25,569 nt of DNA from positions 1-25,569 of the forward strand of contig NZ_CP134162.1 in the NCBI RefSeq assembly GCF_032197885.1, in the 5' to 3' direction. Under the pieces are notes generated by a model. It did no database searches. It was not told the DNA's origin and saw only the letters and a list, made by a program, of their open reading frames with translations. The translations under genes were made by a program, and so were the position numbers. Each line of letters starts with the position of its first letter. The stretch's first letter is position 1. This stretch comes from Levilactobacillus namurensis (GTDB lineage: Bacteria; Bacillota; Bacilli; Lactobacillales; Lactobacillaceae). Shown here piece after piece: positions 5,374-13,865 of the stretch.

Positions 5374-6719
5374 AGCGTCAAGAATCTTGTGTAAATGAAA
5401 TGCCTTCGTACATATAATATGTATCTAACTTAAATAAATGATGCTTCCAAGGTGTCCTGTAGTCCTTTGAACCCTCGGTGGATCCGCTTCAGAGACTTCT
5501 CGTTATAAACATTAAACTGAGAAACCAGGAAGCGATCCAGTGAATCTTCCGTTGGAAATTGTTCTTTGTGGTGGGTGGTGCGCTTGAGATGCTTATTAAA
5601 GTTCTCAATCAGGTTAGTGGAGTATAGTGATTGCCGGATAGCTGGTGGAAAGTCCATGAAAGTGAGTAAATTCGGCATTTTAAGCAGATCTTTGATTAAT
5701 TTGGGATAGGTCTGATGCCAGTTGTTGGCGAACTCATTCAGTTTCAGTTCGGCTGCTTCACGGTTGGCGGCCCGATGAACTTGTTTAAAGTCACTGATCA
5801 CGGCCTTGCGGTCTTTCACACGAACTTTGTTCATCAAATTACGCCCAACATGAACCAGGCAACGTTGTCGTTTAGCTTTGGGAAAATGCCGATTTAAGCC
5901 TTCATCCAAACCAACTAAACCATCGGCCACAAACAACAGCACATCTTTGACACCTTGCTTAATCAGGGTTCCCAGCAGTTCAGTCCAGATTCCAGTCGAT
6001 TCCGTTGGCGCCACTTGGTAGTTCAGCACTTCTTTCGTACCATCTGGACGAATGCCAATCGCAATATGAACGGCTTCTTTTTGAACGGTATCCCGCTTTA
6101 ACGGCAAGTAAGTGGCATCTAAGAAGATGGCCGCATATTGTGAAGCCAGTCGCCGTTGCTGGAAAGCTTGAACCTGTTCATTGACGGCTTTAGTCATGTT
6201 GGAAACCGTGGCTTTGGAGTAGTGAGCACCGTACATTTTCTCAATGAGTTCGGCAATTTCAGCAGTGGTAATTCCCTTGGTATACAACTGAATGACCGTT
6301 GTTTCTAAATTATCACTGTGCCGACCGTAGGCTGGCAAGGTATGATTTTCAAACCGGCCATTGCGATCTCGAGGAATGGTTAAGCTAAGTTGGCCGTACT
6401 TCGTATCAAACGAGCGCTCATAACTGCCGTTGCGGTTATTACCAGTGTTAATCCCAGCGTATGAGTAGCGTTCGTAACCCAAAAACTCTGCCAATTCGGT
6501 TTGAAGCAGCTGGTTAATCGCAATTTCGAGGTGGTGACGAAAAACTTCGTCCAAATCTTGCTTTTGGGCTAGTGCAGCGATAATTTCTGTGGTAAGTTCA
6601 TTCATGGGGAATGCCTCCTGTGATGTTTTCTGTGGTTACTAAATATCATAAGGGAAGGCATTCCCTATTTCTATACAATTCAGAAATCTTTTATGCATTT
6701 ACACAAGATATTTTACGCT
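5374..6719 (-). mobile_element. IS256-family insertion sequence, complete
   Basis: A 1,346-bp element bounded by imperfect inverted repeats. The left end begins AGCGTCAAGAATCTTGTGTA (5374) and the right end, read on the minus strand from 6719, begins AGCGTAAAATATCTTGTGTA; both continue AATG. It carries one intact transposase. The 8 bp outside each end (TTTCAGGT and CTCAAAAC) do not match, so there is no target duplication. That indicates a deletion or rearrangement next to the element after insertion; the missing front of topB on its right side agrees. Confidence 0.85.
5430..6605 (-). CDS. IS256-family (mutator-type) transposase
   Basis: An intact 391-residue transposase. The DDE residues are visible in context: AIFLDATYLPL (first Asp, about residue 163), LLFVADGLVGLDEG (second Asp) and STNLIENFNKHLKR (Glu). 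The family signature around CLVHVGRNLMNK is also present. The length matches IS256 transposases (about 390-400). The start ATG 6605 lies ~115 bp inside the right end. These enzymes move by a copy-out/circle route and make 8-9 bp duplications. The gene shows no stop or frameshift, so the element may still be active. Confidence 0.95.
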   Translation of the reverse strand: MNELTTEIIAALAQKQDLDEVFRHHLEIAINQLLQTELAEFLGYERYSYAGINTGNNRNGSYERSFDTKYGQLSLTIPRDRNGRFENHTLPAYGRHSDNLETTVIQLYTKGITTAEIAELIEKMYGAHYSKATVSNMTKAVNEQVQAFQQRRLASQYAAIFLDATYLPLKRDTVQKEAVHIAIGIRPDGTKEVLNYQVAPTESTGIWTELLGTLIKQGVKDVLLFVADGLVGLDEGLNRHFPKAKRQRCLVHVGRNLMNKVRVKDRKAVISDFKQVHRAANREAAELKLNEFANNWHQTYPKLIKDLLKMPNLLTFMDFPPAIRQSLYSTNLIENFNKHLKRTTHHKEQFPTEDSLDRFLVSQFNVYNEKSLKRIHRGFKGLQDTLEASFI

Positions 6720-8206
6720 CTCAAAACTTTAAGCCGGAACCCTATTTTGAACTAAATGCGGAAATTGTAGCTAATCAGCAAAAATTCGTCGCAAAATTAG
6801 ACCCCTATCAGCGATTTAAAGACGAAACAGGGCTAATGACATTCATGCAAGCTAAACACGTTCAGAAAGGCTCACAGGGCGGTTTAATCAAGGACGTCCA
6901 AAAACAAGCTAAAAAGCGTGCTAGTCCCCAACTATTCTCACTATCCAGTCTGCAAAGTGCCATGAATAAACGTTATCACGCCAGCGCCAGTCAAACCTTA
7001 GCGGCCATTCAGAGTTTATACGAAGCCAAGTACCTTAGTTATCCCCGCACCGATTGTGCTTATATCACTGATGAAGAGTTTGAGTACTTAGTGGCTAATC
7101 TGACGAAGTATCTGGGTTTAGTCTCTAAGCAAGTCGCTGTAACCAATACAACCCCAAATAAACGTTACGTCAATGGGAAAAAGGTTGAAGAACATTACGC
7201 CATTATCATGACTAAAGTTGTGCCGACTAAAGAGAAACTAGCCAGCTTACCTAAATTACAGCAACAAGTCTATGACTTAGTTTTAAAAACGACGTTAGCG
7301 ATGTTTGCTGACCCGTACGAGTACGAAGAAACCACCATTATCACTCAGGTTGGCGACGCCAATTTTAAAGCAACCGGTAAGGTCCCAACTAAGCAAGGCT
7401 GGCAAGCTTTATTTGATGATCACAAAGCCGAGCAGCAAGAAACAGCCACTTTACCACTCGTTCACCAGGGCGACCAGGTTAAAGCAAATCTACAAACGCC
7501 GCAAAAAGAAACGACCCCACCAGTACCGTTTACCGAAGGGACATTAATCACAGCCATGAAGACGGCCGGTAAAACGCTTGATGATGAAGAAGCCCAAGCA
7601 ATTCTCAAAGACGTGCAAGGCATTGGGACAAGTGCGACCCGGGCCAATGTGCTAGAAGTGTTAAAGAAACGCGGCTATCTCGTCACTGAAAAAAATAAGC
7701 TGCACGTCAGTGAAGCCGGGATCACATTATGTAAAGCAGTCGAACTCGAACCCTTGCTAACTAGTCCAGAAATGACGGCTAAATGGGAGCAAGCGTTACA
7801 GCAAATCAGTACCGAAGAACGCACCCCGGATAATTTTTTGAGCCAAATCAAGAAGTTTGTGGCGAAGTTAATCGCTGATGTTCCCACACAATTAACCGGC
7901 AATGCAGCCATTAAACAACAAATCAATCACCAACAGCAAGCGCAGAAAGCCGCCGAGGTGTTTTTAGAAACACCACAAGCAACTGTCATAAATAAACAAA
8001 AGTTTTACATTGTGAAACCCAAGCAAGGCGAGGACTTTACCCTACCCAAGAAATGGAGTAGCAAGACGCTCGGGAAGACCGCAATTAAAGCGTTAGTTAC
8101 CAAGGGTGAAACCAGCAAATTAAAGGGTTTCAAGAGCAAAAAGGGGAAGTCGTTTGACGCCAAGTTAAAGCTTGACGGCCATAAATTAAGTTTTGATTTT
8201 GATTAG
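6720..8206 (+). pseudogene. topB: 5'-truncated type IA DNA topoisomerase (TopB/TopIII-like)
   Basis: From 6720 the frame encodes the back part of a type IA topoisomerase. KYLSYPRTDCAYIT carries the catalytic tyrosine (codon at about 7040), GIGTSATRANVLEVLKKRGY is the following conserved block, and the C-terminus (TLPKKWSSKTLGKTAIKAL, GFKSKKGKSFDAKL) is the repeat found in TopIII-like plasmid enzymes. The N-terminal TOPRIM domain with the Mg-binding acidic residues, roughly 190 residues, is missing: the IS256-family right end abuts the gene directly. An open frame continues upstream into the IS (ATG 6611), so a chimeric 531-residue protein could be made, but it cannot be an active topoisomerase. 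TopB homologues are common in the transfer regions of Gram-positive conjugative plasmids. Confidence 0.9.
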
Positions 8207-8327
8207 AACCTGCCTACCGCCCTACACTACGTTCCGGTTGGTGAACCCGTCATTTAGGTTCACTTTTATAAAGCTAAAAGTAAACCTAAACAACGGGTGA
8301 GATTAGCAAAGCAAAGGAGATCATAAA

Positions 8328-8559
8328 ATGGATAATAAATTAGCAGTCATTGGGAGTGAATTACCAGTTTTACAGGCTAAAGGAACCTACAAGTATTTAA
8401 AAGAAATCACTGGTAACGGAGCCTATTATCAAGTGAGCCTATTATCAAGTGGCTTGGCAAAAATTAGCTGATGGCTACATCGCCCTTTATGGCACGACCC
8501 CGATTCAAATCAACGTAGCCCCTATATTGAATGATATTTTTGAAGATGAGGAGGGGTAG
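8328..8559 (+). pseudogene. Small gene between topB and ltrC, broken by a 16-bp tandem duplication
   Basis: ATG 8328 follows GCAAAGGAGATC, a strong ribosome binding site. The frame (MDNKLAVIGSELPVLQAKG, then YKYLKEITGNGAYYQ) meets a tandem duplication of AGCCTATTATCAAGTG (8420-8435 and 8436-8451), shifts, and stops at a TGA at about 8472. Removing one copy restores a 71-codon frame that reads on through VAWQKLADGYIALYGTTPIQ to EDEEG and TAG 8557-8559, three bases before the ltrC-like ATG. Tight spacing on both sides shows this was a real operon gene. The family is not recognised. The exact duplication looks recent. Confidence 0.8.
8420..8451. repeat. 16-bp perfect tandem duplication
   Basis: AGCCTATTATCAAGTG occurs twice back to back with no difference. 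Sixteen is not a multiple of three, so it frameshifts the surrounding 71-residue gene. Replication slippage, or an assembly or sequencing error, could explain it. Confidence 0.95.
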
Positions 8560-8562
8560 ACA

Positions 8563-9687
8563 ATGCCGAGTAAAGCAGACGTTAAAGCCTGGAAAGCACA
8601 ATTAGTCGCCCAAGCCGAACAGCAAATCCTAAAATTAACTGATAGTGACCAATTTAAAAAGTACCTCAATACCCTGGCTAAATTTCATCATTATAGCGCC
8701 AGAAACATTGATTTGATTTATGCGCAAAATCCGCAAGCCACTCAAGTCGCCGGTTTTAAGCAATGGCAGAAGGCTTTTAACCGCACCGTCAACCGGGGCG
8801 CAAAAGCGATTCGGATTGCGGCTCCGATCATTAGGAAGCTAACACCAGCCGAGCAGAAGCATCTTGATACCACCGATGAGCGCGCCATTGTCGGTTATCG
8901 CTATCTCCCCGTCTTTGATGTGGCACAAACTAGCGGTGAACCAGTGTTAAGTGCTAAAGACTTTGTCAAAGAAAATTTGGCCGATCATCAGAATGTGACA
9001 AGCTTGTATAACGCATTCAAGGACTATCTAAACCAGCAAACCGACCTTAAAGTCAGTGAAGTGCCTTTAGCGACGCTAAATGGGGCTAAGGGGTATTTTC
9101 AACCCAGCACTAATGAAATCGTCATTGGTGGCGATGAGCCCGACAATGCTTTGAAACTAAAGACGTTATACCACGAATATGCGCATAGCCAGCTACACGG
9201 CTTAAAATCAGCCTTTAAAGATCGGCCACGAGCCTATCAGGAAACCCAAGCCGAAGCGGTTGCGTATGTTGCCATGCAAAATATTGGCGTTGATACCAGC
9301 AACTACTCACTCGGTTACGTGGCCACCTGGGCTAAAGATAAAGCCGTGATCCATAGCGCTTTAAGTGAAATTCAGCAAGTGAGCAACAAAGTGATTGAAC
9401 TTAGCGATGGCTTAACCAAACAATTAGGCTTACAAGAAGCCCCAAAAGAGCCCGAGCATGATCTAAAAAAGCTATCAGCCCATGATCTTAATAAGTCCTA
9501 TCAAGGCTTGCAACAACAAGTTCAGCAAGCAAGAAACCCACAACAAAAATCAGAACTAAAAAATAAACTAAATGATATACACCATGAAATCAGTAATCGG
9601 ACACAAAAACAGCTACAAGCATTTGCTGAACAGAATCCGGAAATCAAACAACCCGAATCCGAACCCGATCAAAGTCTAAAACGTTAG
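8563..9687 (+). CDS. LtrC/ArdC-like protein: ssDNA-binding domain plus zinc metallopeptidase
   Basis: A 374-residue intact protein, ATG 8563 with GAGGAGGGG upstream. Residues ~15-90 match the ArdC N-terminal domain (FKKYLNTLAKFHHYSARNID, then a GFKQWQKAFNRTVNRGAKAI segment), a ssDNA-binding module. Residues ~130-260 are a zinc metallopeptidase: HEYAH (H204, E205, H208) with a following QETQAEAVAYVA helix supplying the third ligand. ArdC-type proteins travel with transferred DNA and blunt host restriction; LtrC is the name in lactic acid bacteria plasmids. Residues ~305-374 are a charged helical tail, partly duplicated at 13656 and matching the end of the MazF-like toxin. It follows topB and the broken small gene on the same strand, as part of an old transfer operon. 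Confidence 0.85.
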   Translation: MPSKADVKAWKAQLVAQAEQQILKLTDSDQFKKYLNTLAKFHHYSARNIDLIYAQNPQATQVAGFKQWQKAFNRTVNRGAKAIRIAAPIIRKLTPAEQKHLDTTDERAIVGYRYLPVFDVAQTSGEPVLSAKDFVKENLADHQNVTSLYNAFKDYLNQQTDLKVSEVPLATLNGAKGYFQPSTNEIVIGGDEPDNALKLKTLYHEYAHSQLHGLKSAFKDRPRAYQETQAEAVAYVAMQNIGVDTSNYSLGYVATWAKDKAVIHSALSEIQQVSNKVIELSDGLTKQLGLQEAPKEPEHDLKKLSAHDLNKSYQGLQQQVQQARNPQQKSELKNKLNDIHHEISNRTQKQLQAFAEQNPEIKQPESEPDQSLKR

Positions 9688-9719
9688 CCAGTTTTTAAAG
9701 GGCATGCTATAATGGAAAC

Positions 9720-9846
9720 AGAAAAGGAAGCCCCGCCGAAAACAGGACTTCCCACGCAAGCCGCTTCAAAGGCGGTGGCATAATTACAAAACTATATTAA
9801 TGTCGTCCCGTAACTCGCCAAAGTTATAATCGGGGCGGCTTTTTTA
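9720..9846 (+). ncRNA. Antitoxin RNA of type I toxin-antitoxin locus 1
   Basis: An extended -10 (TGCTATAAT, TATAAT at 9708-9713) predicts a start near 9720. A GC-rich hairpin (GTCGTCCCG 9802-9810 with CGGGGCGGC 9831-9839, allowing G-U pairs) followed by TTTTTT (9840-9845) ends the RNA. Its 3' end overlaps the 3' end of the toxin gene on the other strand. The 5' half contains AACAGGACTTCCCA, GCCGC...GGCGGTGGCATAATT, which recur in the second locus at 16404. Convergent overlap with a small hydrophobic toxin is the usual type I design. The RNA itself is inferred. Confidence 0.65.
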
Positions 9847-9933
9847 TTTGTGGTGTTTGTCGATATAGCTGAGTAGCGCGATTAAAAACGTGCCAAACAG
9901 CAACATCAACGAGAGTGTCTGGAAGACGCTCAT
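9844..9933 (-). CDS. Small hydrophobic type I toxin (TxpA/BsrG, holin-like family)
   Basis: A 29-residue peptide, too short for ordinary gene callers. It begins MSVFQTLSLMLLFGTFLIAL and ends LLSYIDKHHK. The single transmembrane helix with the LMLLFGTF motif and a basic C-terminus is typical of the TxpA/BsrG group and of proteins annotated as putative holin-like toxins in lactobacilli. Such peptides insert in the membrane and arrest growth when the antitoxin RNA is lost. AGGAAGG lies 11 nt upstream of ATG 9933. The mRNA should start near 10026 from the promoter at 10032-10060, giving a ~95-nt leader that contains a copy of an element also found in the antitoxin RNA. Confidence 0.8.
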   Translation of the reverse strand: MSVFQTLSLMLLFGTFLIALLSYIDKHHK

Positions 9934-10031
9934 TGACTGTGAAACCTTCCTGAAGATTATTCCATGCTCCCATGGGCCTCACCTCGCAAGGGAAAAGACA
10001 GCCACCGCCCTTAAAACTTCCTGCGTAATTC

Positions 10032-10060
10032 ATTATACAGGTGAATTAAGTGTTGACCAA
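10032..10060 (-). promoter_or_regulatory. Promoter of type I toxin 1
   Basis: On the minus strand TTGGTC (10055-10060) and TATAAT (10032-10037) are separated by 17 bp. It faces the antitoxin RNA promoter, giving convergent transcription. Confidence 0.65.
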
Positions 10061-10119
10061 GCACAATAAAAATTAAGTCATGGGGTTTCATAGGATCCTA
10101 AATTTGATCAAATTAAGAA

Positions 10120-11165
10120 TCAGCAAAACATCTTTTGTAGATACCCTTTTTTTAGTTCCTGGAGTTTTTCAAGCTTACCCTGATGAAGGGTAATAGTGTC
10201 ATCAAGTTGTTTGAAGAAGGTACCGATTTTTTGTTGTTCATCTAAGTTAGGAACTAAAACTGATTGCTTCAAAAAATCCTTAGAGACCAAATTATTCATC
10301 ATAGTCGCTTTTGTAGTAGACATTCTCAATTTTTGTCCCATAATATCTTCATAATGAATAAAATATTTCCAATAGTTCAAGTCATACTCCGATATAGGCC
10401 TAAAAACATCAAAAACATGAGAAACAATTCCGTCACCTATGGTATTTTCAACGAAGCGTCCATAAGCGAAGTTCTTGCTTTTATGGCCTTCAAAAGCAAT
10501 ATCACCTAGACGGAAAATGTTATACGTCTCCATATATTTTTCATCTGACTTCGAATCATTAGGTTTATAATACATATTTGCTACCGAAATTATTCGGTCT
10601 GATTCAAAAGATAAATCATTTTTTTCAATGACCTTCTTATACAAAGTCTTAAACGAACGCTGTTCCCAAGCGTCAGCAAACCCTGCAAATCTTAATTGCG
10701 GGAACTTGCTGCCATTTTTGGGGAACAATTTCTGTAAATAGCCCTGTTTAAGTTCCTTAAGCTTAGCTAACTTACGCTGATGAAGGGTGATGAGGTGGTC
10801 AAGTTGCTGGAAAAAGGTGCCGATTTTTTGTTGTTCTTCAAAATTCGGAATATAACTTTTAATCAAAGATAAAGTTGGAAATTGTACTCTTTGTTTTTCA
10901 ATTAATGATCCAGTAGCATATAACTTATATTGTTTAATAGCATTAGCTGACTTCAACCATGTTTTAAAATAGTTATTACTAAAATATGCATTCATGTTCA
11001 TAGTAATGTAATACCCTGATACAGCTACACTTTTACCAGTTTTATTAAATCCAACAGCACCAATAGTTAAATTCATGGGATTATATACTATATCTCCATC
11101 GTGAACTACTTTAAATTTATCATTTTTCTTAACTAGTGCTTCTCTGTTATATCTTTCAGTCTTAG
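10120..11165 (-). pseudogene. hsdS: Type I restriction specificity subunit HsdS, 5'-truncated
   Basis: From ATG 11076 the frame gives 318 residues, and HsdS-like sequence continues upstream without a start (SKTERYNREAL, then DGDIVYNP before the Met) until the IS5-family remnant. The protein has a partial first target-recognition domain, a central conserved region (EEQQKIGTFFQQLDHLITLH, YLQKLFP), a full second recognition domain starting QLRFAGFADAWEQR, and the distal conserved region (DEQQKIGTFFKQLDDTITLH, YLQKMFC). HsdS sets the DNA sequence recognised by type I restriction-modification. No hsdM or hsdR is present; plasmid-borne orphan hsdS genes in lactic acid bacteria are known to exchange specificity with host systems. 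The N-terminal loss probably inactivates it as is, but it could still donate a recognition domain by recombination. Confidence 0.88.
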
Positions 11166-11400
11166 AAGCTGTCCAAGATCTATGATTTTTGATATACTTC
11201 TATGTAAAAAGCGAGTTTAAGCTATGAAAAATTATCCCAGCAATATTACTCGGCAACAATTTGAATTAATTCGACCAGCTTTAGAAAATTTTCGTAAGCG
11301 AACTAAGCCTCGAAAATATGACCTCTACGAGGTCTTCTGTGCGGTCCTATATGTCTTGAAAACCGGTTGCCAATGGCGTAATAACTGTGAGCGTAAGCTC
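11166..11400 (+). mobile_element. Remnant of an IS5-family insertion sequence (transposase N-terminus only)
   Basis: ATG 11224 opens a frame that begins MKNYPSNITRQQFELIRPAL and continues through RKYDLYEVFCAVLYVLKTGCQWR, the N-terminal domain of IS5-family (DUF4096-type) transposases. After about 52 residues the homology stops and the frame runs into unrelated sequence, ending at TAG 11428. The catalytic DDE domain and the right end are gone. The left end probably lies near 11166 (GCTGTCCAAGATCTATGA), where hsdS homology also ends. The insertion or a later deletion removed the front of hsdS and joined the remnant to the kup upstream region. Confidence 0.75.
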
Positions 11401-11508
11401 AACACTAGTCTCATGATGGTGTTTCATTAGTCTTTATCAGGCTACTTCTTAAAAGATGCTAAACAGCTTCTAAATGACCGTCAAAGGTTAAGCCAGTTAA
11501 AACTAGTG

Positions 11509-11536
11509 TTGCATTTCTTATGAAACCGGCTAATAT
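11509..11536 (+). promoter_or_regulatory. Probable kup promoter
   Basis: TTGCAT (11509-11514), a 16-bp spacer and TAATAT (11531-11536) lie 45 bp upstream of the kup start codon. It sits just beyond the IS5-family remnant. Confidence 0.5.
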
Positions 11537-11581
11537 TAATGCTTGTTCAAATTAAATTTATATTCTTGGAGGATTGTCGCA

Positions 11582-13627
11582 ATGGACAAGAAGCTGGAAA
11601 AGATTTCTTTTGCGGGGGCACTTGTTGCTTTAGGAATTGTGTACGGTGATATTGGCACTTCACCATTGTATGTTATGAATGCATTGATTGGTGACGCCGG
11701 TAAAATGGGAAATATTTCTCCCGATTACGTGATTGGATCGATCTCGTTGATTTTTTGGACATTAATGATCATTACAACGTTGAAGTATGTTGTCATTGCA
11801 ATGCAAGCCGATAATAAGCGTGAGGGCGGAATTTTTGCTTTATATGCATTGGTTCGAAAAAATTCAAAATGGTTAATTTGGCCAGCCTTGATTGGTGGGG
11901 CGGCTATTTTGGCCGATGGAACATTAACTCCTGCAGTAACTGTGACTTCAGCCATTGAGGGATTAAAAAAACAACACCTTGGTCCTGTGGTGTTTAGTAA
12001 TTCTCAACATAACGTCTTGATTATCACAACAGTTGTTTTACTCGTATTATTTATAATTCAACGTTTTGGAACAGGTGTGATTGGGAAATCCTTTGGACCA
12101 GTGATGATTTTTTGGTTTGGCTTTTTGGCTGTCTTTGGAATCGTTAATCTAATCAATTATCCAATGATATTGAAGGCTATTTCTCCCTATTATGCAATTA
12201 AGATACTCTTCAGTCCAGTTAATAAAGTTGGCATCTTTATTCTTGGGAGTGTTTTCCTGGCAACGACTGGTGCTGAGGCACTGTACTCTGACATGGGCCA
12301 CGTTGGCCGAAAGAATATTTACGCAACTTGGCCATTGGTTTATGGGGCTTTATTTTTAAACTATTTAGGCCAAGGTGCCTGGGTGATTAATCACGCTCAG
12401 GATGACGCTTTTAAACGGATGTCTGATATTAATCCATTTTATGAAATGTTACCTGGTCACTGGCGATTATTTGGATTTGTCGTGGCAACTTTGGCTGCAA
12501 TTATTGCTTCCCAAGCCCTGATTACCGGATCATACACGCTGGTTGATGAAGCGATTGGGCTTAAATTTTTGCCACGGTTGGTTGTCAAGCATCCCAGCAA
12601 TGTCAAAAATCAAATCTATATTGCCGATGTCAATTGGATCTTATGTGCGGTCACGTTGGGCGTTGTCTGGTACTTTCAAAGTTCGCAACACATGGAAGCA
12701 GCTTATGGATTAGCGATCACGGTAACGATGTTGATGACAACCGTCCTTTTATCCGAGTTCTTGACGACCAAATTGAACCGGCCGCTGGCACTAACCATTG
12801 CCACCTTCTTTGGTGCCATCGAGACAATTTTTCTAGTTGCCAGTTTGGTGAAGTTTATTCACGGCGGTTATTTAACCCTTTTGATTATGTTGGCAATCTT
12901 ATATGTGATGTGGGTTTGGTACTTTGGCAATAAGCGTCGCGAACACTATGAGCGGGCAAGTGAGTACGTGTCATTATTGGACTATCGCGATCAACTCGCG
13001 GAACTGAGTGCTGATGAGCAGATCCCGTTGTTTACAACCAATCTGGTTTATATGACTAAGATTAAGGGTAACTATCACATCAAACGCAACACAATGTATT
13101 CAATTTTGGATAAAGATCCCAAGCGGGCCAAAGTCTATTGGTTTGTAACGGTTAACGAAACCAACGTGCCATACGAAAGTAACTATACGGTTGATATGCT
13201 GGGCACTAAGAACATTGTCAATGTGCAGCTTTATCTGGGCTTTCGAAAAGAGCAGAGCGTTGGTGTTTATTTGCATCAAATTGTGGATAATCTTGTTGAA
13301 CAAGGGGTACTTGAACCGCAAGTGCCAAAATACTCAACCATGAAGAATCGAAAAGTGGGTGGGTTTAAGTTTGTTATTATTAACGAACAGCCGGCTGACC
13401 TGGTCGTGAGTGATCAATTAAAAGCCCTCGACAAACGACTAATTGGTGGGCGGATTTATCTGCAGAACATCACGGCTTCACCTGTCAAATGGTACGGCCT
13501 TGAATTTAGTAACGTTGTCGAAGAATCAACACCGCTGTTTATTGCCAGGCGTAAGGATGAGTATTTGGTCCAGCGGGGCATTATTCATGCGGTTGGAGAC
13601 CGACAGAGCAAACATCATGAACTTTAA
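11582..13627 (+). CDS. kup: KUP/HAK/KT-family potassium uptake transporter
   Basis: A 681-residue integral membrane protein. ATG 11582 was chosen because CTTGGAGGATTG precedes it; an upstream in-frame ATG has none. The N-terminus carries the family signature [17 protein letters not shown] (residues ~15-31) and [12 protein letters not shown]. About twelve hydrophobic segments run to residue ~460 (for example [19 protein letters not shown]), followed by a ~210-residue cytoplasmic domain with the Kup-typical [19 protein letters not shown]. The transporter imports K+ with protons, which helps osmotic and acid tolerance. Length matches full Kup proteins and there is no disruption. It lies between the IS5-family remnant and a duplicated ltrC tail, so it looks like cargo brought in by recombination. 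Confidence 0.95.
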   Translation: MDKKLEKISFAGALVALGIVYGDIGTSPLYVMNALIGDAGKMGNISPDYVIGSISLIFWTLMIITTLKYVVIAMQADNKREGGIFALYALVRKNSKWLIWPALIGGAAILADGTLTPAVTVTSAIEGLKKQHLGPVVFSNSQHNVLIITTVVLLVLFIIQRFGTGVIGKSFGPVMIFWFGFLAVFGIVNLINYPMILKAISPYYAIKILFSPVNKVGIFILGSVFLATTGAEALYSDMGHVGRKNIYATWPLVYGALFLNYLGQGAWVINHAQDDAFKRMSDINPFYEMLPGHWRLFGFVVATLAAIIASQALITGSYTLVDEAIGLKFLPRLVVKHPSNVKNQIYIADVNWILCAVTLGVVWYFQSSQHMEAAYGLAITVTMLMTTVLLSEFLTTKLNRPLALTIATFFGAIETIFLVASLVKFIHGGYLTLLIMLAILYVMWVWYFGNKRREHYERASEYVSLLDYRDQLAELSADEQIPLFTTNLVYMTKIKGNYHIKRNTMYSILDKDPKRAKVYWFVTVNETNVPYESNYTVDMLGTKNIVNVQLYLGFRKEQSVGVYLHQIVDNLVEQGVLEPQVPKYSTMKNRKVGGFKFVIINEQPADLVVSDQLKALDKRLIGGRIYLQNITASPVKWYGLEFSNVVEESTPLFIARRKDEYLVQRGIIHAVGDRQSKHHEL

Positions 13628-13655
13628 TTAAATAATTTGATTATTGGAAGTCAGC

Positions 13656-13858
13656 TTCTTAATAAGTCCTACCAAAGATTGCAACAACAAGTTCATCAAA
13701 TGACTAATCCACAACAAAAAACACAATTTAAAAACCAGTTACATGAGATACATGAAGAAATCAGTGAGCGAACGCAAAAGCAGTTACAAGCATTTGCTGA
13801 ACAAAGCCCCAAAATAAAGAAATCAGAAGTGACAAACAATTTACGGATAAGAAGGTGA
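13656..13858 (+). pseudogene. Duplicated C-terminal fragment of an ltrC/ardC-like gene
   Basis: Starting at 13656 the sequence matches 9487 onward of the intact ltrC-like gene: LNKSYQRLQQQVHQMTNPQQ here, LNKSYQGLQQQVQQARNPQQ there, then RTQKQLQAFAEQ in both. The match begins abruptly 28 bp after the kup stop codon and covers only the last ~65 codons. No peptidase or ssDNA-binding part remains. The two copies differ at many positions, so this is a fragment of a diverged homologue, not a recent copy. It marks a recombination junction where kup replaced the front of a second ltrC gene. Confidence 0.85.
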
Positions 13859-13865
13859 GAGAATC

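Noticed and set aside
6611..6719. Start of topB at ATG 6611
   Set aside because: These codons lie inside the IS256-family right end; the topB homology begins at 6720, so the start is a chimera.
9824..10033. 69-codon minus-strand frame over type I locus 1
   Set aside because: It is in another frame from the 29-residue hydrophobic peptide, which has the ribosome binding site and family motif.
11400..11515. Inverted words AACACTAGT and ACTAGTGTT as possible mobile-element ends
   Set aside because: Only nine bases, with no gene between them and no target duplication; they may be chance or part of the kup upstream region.
12634..13631. Plus- and minus-strand frames inside kup (99, 73 and 62 codons)
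   Set aside because: They are shadows of the long kup reading frame.
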